From Citricoccus sp. WCRC_4 (lineage in GTDB: Bacteria > Actinomycetota > Actinomycetes > Actinomycetales > Micrococcaceae), in NCBI GenBank assembly GCA_026645375.1, contig JAPFFX010000314.1:1-9349 (forward strand): a stretch of DNA of 9,349 nucleotides, written 5' to 3'. Positions within the stretch are counted from its first letter, which is position 1; the number at the start of each line of letters is the position of its first letter. Shown here one piece after another: positions 1 to 5,158 of the stretch. The notes beneath the pieces are model-generated. The model worked only from the letters and a program-made list of their open reading frames with translations. It made no database searches and was not told the origin of the DNA. The position numbers and the translations under genes are program-made.

Positions 1-894
1 CAGCGCACGCACGTCCCCCCGGAGAAGCGGGACATCGGGATGGTCTTCCAGAGCTACGCCCTGTGGCCGCACATGTCCGTGGCCGCCAACGTCGGCTACC
101 CCCTGCGCATGCGCAAGGTCAGCGTCCCGGACCGGGCGCGCCGGGTACGCGACGTCCTGGAGCTGGTCGGCCTCGATGAGTTCGCCGGACGGATGGCGAC
201 GGACCTCTCCGGCGGCCAGCAACAGCGCGTGGCCCTCGCCCGGGCGCTGGTCGCCAACCCGCGGTTGCTGCTGTTCGATGAGCCGCTGTCCAACCTGGAC
301 GCCCGGTTGCGCCAGGACATGCGCACCGAGCTGCGGGACATGCACCGCCGCATGGGCACCACCTCCCTCTACGTCACCCACGACCAGGAGGAGGCGGTCT
401 CGCTGTCCACCCGCATCGTGTTGCTGAACAAGGGACAGATCGAACAGGTGGGCACCCCGCGGGAGATCTACTGGCACCCCGTGTCCCACTTCGTGGCCGA
501 CTTCGTGGGCTACGACAACTTCCTGCGGGCCACCGTGGTCACCGCCGACGCCCACGGGATCTCGGTCCGCCTGGACGACACCGAGCTGCGCCTCGACTGC
601 CCGGCCCGCGCGGGCATCGCGGCCGGTGACGCCGTGGAGGTCGCCATGCGCTCGGCCTCGGTGATCATGGGCGAGCCGGCCACGGCGATGCCCAACCGGT
701 TCACCGGCACGGTGACCGACATCGTCTACCTCGGTGACGAGTACATCTACGCGCTGGAGGTGGGTCCTCAGCGGTTCTCGGTCTCCCTGCGCACGGCCGA
801 GGTGGCCAATATCTGGCCCAACGCGTCACCCCTGGTCGGCCAGGACGTCATCGCCGGGATCCCGGTCGACTCCCTGGCCTGCCTGCCGCTCTGA
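1..894 (+). CDS. ABC transporter ATP-binding protein, 5'-truncated by window edge
   Basis: This is the ATPase subunit of an importer, which hydrolyses ATP on the cytoplasmic face of the membrane. The reading frame is open from base 1, so the true start and the Walker A loop lie outside the window. The visible part contains the Q-loop (VFQSYALWPH, codons 15-24), the ABC signature LSGGQQQR (codons 69-76), Walker B LLLFDEP with D93-E94, the D-loop NLD, and the switch histidine H127 in YVTHDQEEA. After about codon 175 comes a beta-rich tail typical of the TOBE regulatory domain. The PPEKRDIGMVFQSYALWPHM stretch and the tail are characteristic of the Fe3+/spermidine-putrescine/sulfate (PotA/FbpC/CysA) group. 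The substrate-binding lipoprotein gene begins 70 bases downstream, so the two probably form one system. The permease is not visible. The family call is firm; the substrate is unknown. Confidence 0.95.
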   Translation, partial: QRTHVPPEKRDIGMVFQSYALWPHMSVAANVGYPLRMRKVSVPDRARRVRDVLELVGLDEFAGRMATDLSGGQQQRVALARALVANPRLLLFDEPLSNLDARLRQDMRTELRDMHRRMGTTSLYVTHDQEEAVSLSTRIVLLNKGQIEQVGTPREIYWHPVSHFVADFVGYDNFLRATVVTADAHGISVRLDDTELRLDCPARAGIAAGDAVEVAMRSASVIMGEPATAMPNRFTGTVTDIVYLGDEYIYALEVGPQRFSVSLRTAEVANIWPNASPLVGQDVIAGIPVDSLACLPL

Positions 895-941
895 CCACCC
901 CCCGCCTCCCCTGCACTCCCCCTACCCCGCGCCCCCGCGGG
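895..941 (+). promoter_or_regulatory. C-rich, G-poor spacer ending in a small hairpin
   Basis: Bases 895-930, directly after the ATPase stop codon, contain 26 C, 3 G, 4 T and 3 A by hand count. This composition resembles known Rho-loading (rut) sites. It runs into a perfect 6-bp stem with a four-C loop (CCCGCG-CCCC-CGCGGG, 926-941) that ends 23 bases before the next start codon. It could tune read-through between ATPase and binding protein, or protect an mRNA end. No activity can be shown from sequence alone. Confidence 0.35.
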
Positions 942-951
942 AATCCCCCAT

Positions 952-957
952 GAAAGG
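952..957 (+). promoter_or_regulatory. Ribosome binding site deciding the binding-protein start
   Basis: GAAAGG lies 7 bases before the ATG at 965. The in-frame ATG at 950 has only C-rich sequence before it, and the GAAAGG element itself overlaps that codon. Start 965 also gives a compact lipoprotein signal peptide (two basic residues in the first four), so it is preferred. Confidence 0.7.
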
Positions 958-964
958 TCGATCC

Positions 965-2077
965 ATGAAATCACGCACCCTCCTCACCACCCTCGGGCTG
1001 GCCTCAGCGCTCGTCCTGACCGGCTGCGGCGGTGACGCCCCGGCCTCCGAAGGGCTCGGCGAACGCGACGGGGTCGAGGCCGCGTCCGGGCTCGGCGGGG
1101 CCGAGGCCCAGGCCCAGTTCGAGCAGATGTACGCCGAGGCGGTGGAGAGCGGTCAGACCACGGTGAACGTCTACACCCCCCTGACGGCGACCTGGCCGGG
1201 CGTGTTCGAGGCCTTCCAGGAGCGCTTCCCCGAGATCCGCGTAGAGCCGCTGCAGGTCGTCGGCGCCGAGCTGGACACCAAGGTCTCCCAGGAGCAGGCC
1301 TCGGGACAGCGGATCGCCGACGCGGTGATCACCGGCGACGCCGGCGCCGTGGCACTGGCGGACCGGGACTACTTCGCGGAGTTCCGTCCCTTCAACGCGG
1401 AGGACCTCACGAGCGATCCCCAGTTCTCCCTCGAGGCGGGCACCCTGACCGCCGTCTCCGCCTCCCCCCGCGGGTTCGTCTACGACACGCGTCAGGACGT
1501 CGGCCTGGTCCCGACCAGTTGGCAGGACCTGCTCGACCCGGCCCTGAAGGGCAAGATCACCATGACCGATCCGGCCACGGACGGTGGCGGCATGCAGTGG
1601 GCCGACCTGGTGCTGCACGAGGAGTCCCTGGGCGAGGACTACCTGACCGACCTGGCCGCCCAGGACGTCGTCATCTCCTCCAACACCGCGGAGTGCCACA
1701 ACGCCGTGGTCCAGGGCCGCGCCTACGCCTGCATCATGGGCGCCATGGGCAACTACCTGAGCCTGACCGGGGACGGGGCCCCGGTGGAGATCACCTACCC
1801 CGTCGAGGGCGGCAACTGGGCGACCTACTGGTACGCCGGGGTCATCGACGAGGCGGAGAACGCGCAGGCCGCCGAGCTGTTCACCACCTGGCTGAACACC
1901 CCGGAGGCCAACGAGGTCAAGGCCGCGGCCGGCCACGGCCCGGTGGCCAACGCCGAGGACATGGACCTGCCCTTCGAGAACCCGGCGGATGTGCCGCTGC
2001 TGCCCCGTCCGGACCTCGCCGACGTGACGGACCGGCAGAAGTCCAGCCAGTCGGTCATCGCGGGCATCTTCGGCTGA
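965..2077 (+). CDS. ABC transporter substrate-binding lipoprotein (family 1, Fe3+/polyamine type)
   Basis: A 370-residue extracellular solute-binding protein that would capture the ligand and deliver it to the permease. The N-terminus is a lipoprotein signal: basic MKSR, a hydrophobic core, then lipobox LTGC with C21 as the predicted lipidated residue. Mature features match the family 1/AfuA-FbpA fold: a first strand TVNVYTPLT near residue 60, the FQERFPEI motif, GFVYDTR and SWQDLLDPALKGKI in the middle, and AAELFTTWLNTPEANE near the C-terminus. The paired tyrosines that bind ferric iron in classic FbpA proteins are not obvious: the corresponding stretch around residues 253-265 reads GRAYACIMGAMGNYL. 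Two cysteines, C244 and C256, could form a disulfide. An aromatic patch (W285, Y288, W289, Y290) may line the pocket. The protein probably works with the upstream ATPase. The family is secure; the ligand is unknown and need not be iron. Confidence 0.9.
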   Translation: MKSRTLLTTLGLASALVLTGCGGDAPASEGLGERDGVEAASGLGGAEAQAQFEQMYAEAVESGQTTVNVYTPLTATWPGVFEAFQERFPEIRVEPLQVVGAELDTKVSQEQASGQRIADAVITGDAGAVALADRDYFAEFRPFNAEDLTSDPQFSLEAGTLTAVSASPRGFVYDTRQDVGLVPTSWQDLLDPALKGKITMTDPATDGGGMQWADLVLHEESLGEDYLTDLAAQDVVISSNTAECHNAVVQGRAYACIMGAMGNYLSLTGDGAPVEITYPVEGGNWATYWYAGVIDEAENAQAAELFTTWLNTPEANEVKAAAGHGPVANAEDMDLPFENPADVPLLPRPDLADVTDRQKSSQSVIAGIFG

Positions 2078-2096
2078 TCCCGTCGCACCCGGCCAC

Positions 2097-2130
2097 GGTG
2101 GGGGTCACCGGTCACCCGGTGGCCCCCACC
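2097..2130 (+). terminator. Strong hairpin after the ABC operon, probable terminator
   Basis: GGTGGGGGTCACC (2097-2109) pairs with GGTGGCCCCCACC (2118-2130), giving 13 pairs including one G-T, with an 8-base loop. It begins 20 bases after the binding-protein stop codon. The following sequence (ATCGTTCCC) has no real T-tract, as is common for actinobacterial hairpin terminators. It may instead only stabilise an mRNA end or partly separate the ABC genes from the hydrolase gene 67 bases further on. Confidence 0.65.
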
Positions 2131-2141
2131 ATCGTTCCCGG

Positions 2142-2182
2142 ACCAGCACCAGCACCAGCACCAGCACCAGCACCAGCACCAG
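2142..2182 (+). repeat. Hexanucleotide microsatellite (ACCAGC), 6.8 copies
   Basis: Six perfect ACCAGC units (2142-2177) are followed by ACCAG (2178-2182). The array ends 5 bases before the AGGA ribosome binding site region and 14 bases before the ATG of the metallo-hydrolase gene. In the frame of that gene it would read Pro-Ala repeats, but no good start codon with a ribosome binding site exists upstream, so it is most likely in the untranslated leader. Tandem repeats of this kind can change copy number by polymerase slippage. Confidence 0.9.
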
Positions 2183-2196
2183 TGGACAGGACACCC

Positions 2197-3267
2197 ATGG
2201 ACCAGCATCGGGCGCAGGGCATGCGCGTCGTCACCCTCGGCACGGCGGGGGGCCCGCTGTTGCGCCCGGGCGGTGACCCCCGGCACCGCAGCGGGATCGC
2301 CACCGCCGTCATCGTCGAGGGCGCCGTCTACCTCGTGGACTGCGGCCACGGCGTGGCCCTGCGCATGGCGGAGGCGGGGCTGCACCCCACCGACCTGGCC
2401 GGGATCTTCATCACCCACCACCACTCCGACCACACCATCGACCTCAACTCGGTCATGGTGCTCGGCGGACTGGCCTTCCGCGGCCAGGATGAACGCATCG
2501 TTCCGGTGCTCGGCCCGGGCCGACGGGGAGTGCTGCCCCCGGCGAACGGGCACGACGGGACGGAACCGGAGCCCGTCTTCCCGGACGCGCCCACCCCGGG
2601 CACCGCGGACCTGGTCGAGTCGCTCCTACGGGCCCACGCCACGGACCTGAACGACCGGCGCCGGGACTCGCGCGCGCCGGACCTCTCCCGCATCTTCCGA
2701 GGGGTGGACATCACCATCCCATCCCACGCCGGGTTCCATCCGGACGCGGCCAACCACCCGGTGATGGATCCGTTCACGGTCTTCGCCGACGAGCGCGTGA
2801 CGGTGACGGCCATCCTGGTCCAGCACCAGCCCATGGCGCCCGCGTTCGCGTTCCGGTTCGACTCCGTCCACGGCTCGGTCACGGTCTCCGGGGACACCGC
2901 GCCCAGTGAGAACCTGGTCCGCCTGGCCGCGGGGTGCGACCTGCTCCTGCACGAGGCCATCGACCTCGCGTCGGTCGCCGCCGGTTACCCGCAGGCGACC
3001 CCGCGGGACCTCGAGGCGAGCATGGGCCACCACCGGCGCGCGCACACCACGCCGGAGGACGCCGGACGCCTCGCGACCTCCGCGGGCGTGCGGACCCTGG
3101 CGCTGCATCACCTGGTCCCGGCCCACGCCCCGTCACAGGCCTGGCAGCGCGCAGCGGACACCTTCGCCGGTGAGCTCCTGGTGCCCGCCGACGGCGAGTC
3201 GATCGAGATCGGCGCCCAGCCCGGCGGTGCACCGCCCCGGTCCGCGCCCGACGCCCGCCTGCGCTGA
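2197..3267 (+). CDS. Metallo-beta-lactamase-fold hydrolase, RNase Z/arylsulfatase-like
   Basis: A 356-residue predicted cytoplasmic metal-dependent hydrolase with no signal peptide. The metal site is complete by motif. HxHxDH is H74-H-H76-S-D78-H79. A further histidine is at H210 (LVQHQPMAPAFAFRFD). The bridging aspartate is D233 in SGDTAPSEN, followed by LLLHEAID (H252-E253), and the last histidine is H304 or H305 in LHHLVP. The order and the PAFAFRF...SGDT...LLHE block match the branch that includes RNase Z-like and AtsA-like proteins. It lacks features that would prove tRNA 3' processing, and its lengthy insert (about residues 100-190) suggests a small-molecule substrate. The start at ATG 2197 is chosen because AGGA (2188-2191) lies 5 bases upstream; an in-frame ATG at 2221 is an alternative. 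It sits between the ABC genes and the catabolic operon on the same strand and could belong functionally to either. Substrate unknown. Confidence 0.9.
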   Translation: MDQHRAQGMRVVTLGTAGGPLLRPGGDPRHRSGIATAVIVEGAVYLVDCGHGVALRMAEAGLHPTDLAGIFITHHHSDHTIDLNSVMVLGGLAFRGQDERIVPVLGPGRRGVLPPANGHDGTEPEPVFPDAPTPGTADLVESLLRAHATDLNDRRRDSRAPDLSRIFRGVDITIPSHAGFHPDAANHPVMDPFTVFADERVTVTAILVQHQPMAPAFAFRFDSVHGSVTVSGDTAPSENLVRLAAGCDLLLHEAIDLASVAAGYPQATPRDLEASMGHHRRAHTTPEDAGRLATSAGVRTLALHHLVPAHAPSQAWQRAADTFAGELLVPADGESIEIGAQPGGAPPRSAPDARLR

Positions 3268-3288
3268 CGAGCGCCCCCAGGCCGGAAC

Positions 3289-3362
3289 CCAGAATATATT
3301 CTCTATTGACCTATGCATATCCAGCGCATTAGTGTGCTGCATTGAGTGATATGCATTACTTT
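3289..3362 (+). promoter_or_regulatory. AT-rich promoter/operator island before the catabolic operon
   Basis: A sharp AT-rich patch in an otherwise very GC-rich window. A candidate sigma70-type promoter is TTGACC (3306-3311), an 18-base spacer and TAGTGT (3330-3335), which would start transcription near 3342. Operator-like symmetry surrounds it. A perfect 12-bp palindrome AGAATATATTCT (3291-3302) lies just upstream of the -35 box. A 9-bp inverted repeat ATGCATATC (3313-3321) / GATATGCAT (3348-3356) brackets the -10 box and start. An imperfect small inverted repeat AGCGCA-TTAG-TGTGCT (3323-3338) overlaps the -10 box. The arrangement fits control by a dimeric regulator encoded elsewhere. The promoter boxes are inferred; the repeats are directly visible. 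Confidence 0.65.
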
Positions 3363-3421
3363 CCGCCCCGGGGCGGTCCCCCGGGGGATCGGCGTAGGGG
3401 CATCCGGCACCCCGCCCGGGG
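3363..3421 (+). promoter_or_regulatory. Palindrome-rich 5' leader of the hydroxylase gene
   Basis: Three self-complementary C-run/G-run blocks follow one another in the presumed untranslated leader: CCGCCCCGGGGCGG (3363-3376), TCCCCCGGGGGA (3377-3388) and CCCCGCCCGGGG (3410-3421). In RNA each can form a short stem, and the C-runs can also pair with the G-runs of the other blocks, so alternative folds are possible. The last block ends 11 bases before the ribosome binding site. Whether this is an attenuator, a stability element or mere composition cannot be decided here. Confidence 0.4.
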
Positions 3422-3432
3422 AGCCTGCCGAC

Positions 3433-3439
3433 AAGGAGG
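3433..3439 (+). promoter_or_regulatory. Ribosome binding site deciding the GTG start at 3445
   Basis: AAGGAGG is a near-ideal Shine-Dalgarno sequence with 5 bases to GTG 3445. The frame stays open upstream to a GTG at 3346, but that codon lies in the promoter island and has no ribosome binding site. A start at 3445 also puts the FAD-binding fold at the usual distance from the N-terminus. Confidence 0.85.
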
Positions 3440-3444
3440 CGACA

Positions 3445-5112
3445 GTGATCAACCGATTCGACCCTGAGCGAGAGGTCATCGTGGTGGGGGCCGGGCCGGT
3501 CGGCCTGACCGCGGCCCTGCTGCTGGCCGACGCCGGTGTGCGGACCACCGTGGTGGAGAAGGCCACCGCCCCCGGTGACCTGCCCCGTGCGATCAGCCTG
3601 CAGGACGAATCCTTCCGGGTGTTCGACCAGCTCGGGATCGCCGACGCCCTCAAGGCCGAGTCCCTCCTGGACACCGGCAGCCGGTACTTCGGGCTCGGTG
3701 AGCAGCTGCTGGCCGAGGCGCGTCCCGTGCCGTCCCGGCTCGGCCACCCGGCCAAGACGCAGTTCGACCAGCCGATCCTCGAACAACTGCTCTTCGACCG
3801 CGCCCTGGCCCACCCGGGCCTGGAGGTCCTGCTGGGCACCGAGGCTCTCCGGCTCTCCCAGGACGCCGACGGCGTCACCCTCGAGGTGGACTCCCCCGAG
3901 GGGGCCCGCACCCTGACCGCCCGTTGGCTCATCGGTGCCGACGGCGGCCGCAGCTTCACCCGCTCCGCCCTGGGCATCGAGCTGATGGGCTCCACGCAGC
4001 CGCAGCGCTGGATCGTCATCGACCTGCTCAACGAGCCCGTCCAGCGTGACCCGTTCGCCGAGTTCCACTGCGACGGCGAGCGCCCGTACGTCCTCGTGCC
4101 GGGCATCAACGGCCGGCTCCGGCTGGAGTTCATGCTCTTCGACCACGAGGACGGGGACGAGATGACCTCCCCGGACGTGATCCGGGAGCTGCTCCGCCCG
4201 TTCCGTCCCTCGCTGGACCCCGCCGATGTCCGCCGGGCGGCCGTGTACGTCGCCCACCAGCGGGTCGCACGGTCCTACCGCTCCGGCAGGGCCTTCCTGG
4301 CCGGCGACGCGGCGCACCTGATGCCCCCCTTCGCCGGACAGGGCCTCAACGCCGGCATCCGCGACGCCTCCAACATCGCCTGGAAGCTCATCGAGGCGGT
4401 CCGGGGCGGCGCCACGGAGAGGCTCCTCGACACCTACGAGACCGAGCGCCGGGCCCACGGGGCCAAGATGATGACGCTCTCGCGCCGCATCGGCGCCGTC
4501 GTCATGGCCACGCACCCCCTCGCCACCCGGGCCCGGGACCTCACCGTGCAGCTGCTGCGCAAGGCCCCGGCCGTCCACGCCTACCTCGCCAACATGCGCT
4601 TCGTCACCCCGCCGGACTACTCCGAGGGCCTCGCGGTCCGGCCCGACGCGCGGTCGGCGCACCTGCCGGGGGTGACCGTGGGGCGGGCCCTGGGCCAGCC
4701 CACGGTCACCCCCGTCATGGGCGTCCTCCCTGCCGACGGCTCCCCCGGCACCGCCGATCGGGCCGCGGGCCTCGACGCCTTCCTCGGCCGGGGCTGGTCG
4801 GTGATCGGCCTGGGCGCCGACCCGGTGGGGCTGGACCCGTACTTCACCGCGATCGGCGCCACCCTGGTCCGTCTCGACTCCCCGCACGGCCCCGCGGCCG
4901 CGGTACAGCCGGGCGGGGCCGGCGTCGTCCACGTCCGGGAGGAGCGCGAGACCCTCACCGCGGGGCTGCCCGCGGAACCGGTGTTCGTGGTGGTCCGGCC
5001 GGACCACTACGTGGCCGCCGTGTTCACCCCCGGTGACCAGGACCGCGTGGTGCAGGAGCTGCGCACCCACCTCGATGACCGCGTCCGCGCGGCCCGTCAG
5101 CCGACCGCCTGA
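3445..5112 (+). CDS. FAD-dependent aromatic hydroxylase, MhpA-like (class A flavoprotein monooxygenase)
   Basis: A 555-residue protein, practically the length of E. coli MhpA, 3-(3-hydroxyphenyl)propionate hydroxylase. Such enzymes use NAD(P)H, O2 and FAD to add a hydroxyl group to a phenolic ring in the cytoplasm. Visible motifs are the FAD Rossmann fold GAGPVG (G15-G17-G20) ending in E38, R48 in PRAISLQDE, the DG motif GADGGRS (D166-G167) and the GD motif with the pyrophosphate loop LAGDAAHLMPPFAGQGLN (G287-D288 onward). The central RWIVIDLLNEP and RPYVLVPG segments match my recollection of MhpA. After about residue 440 comes a thioredoxin-like C-terminal domain of the phenol-hydroxylase type, ending in VRPDHYVAAVF. 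It is first in the operon, 46 bases before the Baeyer-Villiger gene. In this setting it may hydroxylate a phenol, resorcinol or hydroquinone released downstream. The family is confident; the substrate is inferred only. Confidence 0.9.
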   Translation: MINRFDPEREVIVVGAGPVGLTAALLLADAGVRTTVVEKATAPGDLPRAISLQDESFRVFDQLGIADALKAESLLDTGSRYFGLGEQLLAEARPVPSRLGHPAKTQFDQPILEQLLFDRALAHPGLEVLLGTEALRLSQDADGVTLEVDSPEGARTLTARWLIGADGGRSFTRSALGIELMGSTQPQRWIVIDLLNEPVQRDPFAEFHCDGERPYVLVPGINGRLRLEFMLFDHEDGDEMTSPDVIRELLRPFRPSLDPADVRRAAVYVAHQRVARSYRSGRAFLAGDAAHLMPPFAGQGLNAGIRDASNIAWKLIEAVRGGATERLLDTYETERRAHGAKMMTLSRRIGAVVMATHPLATRARDLTVQLLRKAPAVHAYLANMRFVTPPDYSEGLAVRPDARSAHLPGVTVGRALGQPTVTPVMGVLPADGSPGTADRAAGLDAFLGRGWSVIGLGADPVGLDPYFTAIGATLVRLDSPHGPAAAVQPGGAGVVHVREERETLTAGLPAEPVFVVVRPDHYVAAVFTPGDQDRVVQELRTHLDDRVRAARQPTA

Positions 5113-5148
5113 GCGGTTCCCCCGCCCCAGGCCCCGAACCACGTTCCC

Positions 5149-5154
5149 AGGAGG
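5149..5154 (+). promoter_or_regulatory. Consensus ribosome binding site of the Baeyer-Villiger gene
   Basis: AGGAGG with only 4 bases to ATG 5159. The spacing is short but the match to the anti-Shine-Dalgarno sequence is perfect. It settles the start: the longer open frame reaching back to 5033 lies inside the hydroxylase gene and reads as low-complexity Arg/Pro/Ser-rich shadow sequence. Confidence 0.85.
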
Positions 5155-5158
5155 ACCC

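Noticed and set aside
734..964. Longer N-terminus for the binding protein
   Set aside because: It would overlap the ATPase and read as Arg/Ser/Pro-rich shadow; the lipoprotein signal begins exactly at ATG 965 after GAAAGG.
1004..1936. Minus-strand open frame of 310 codons inside the binding-protein gene
   Set aside because: No motif, Gly/Val/Leu-rich shadow; the plus-strand lipobox and family blocks are decisive.
2142..2182. CRISPR-like or mobile-element repeat
   Set aside because: Units are 6 bases with no spacers and no neighbouring cas or transposase gene; it is a simple microsatellite.
3346..3444. Longer N-terminus for the hydroxylase from GTG 3346
   Set aside because: That codon sits in the promoter island near the predicted transcription start and has no ribosome binding site; AAGGAGG precedes GTG 3445.
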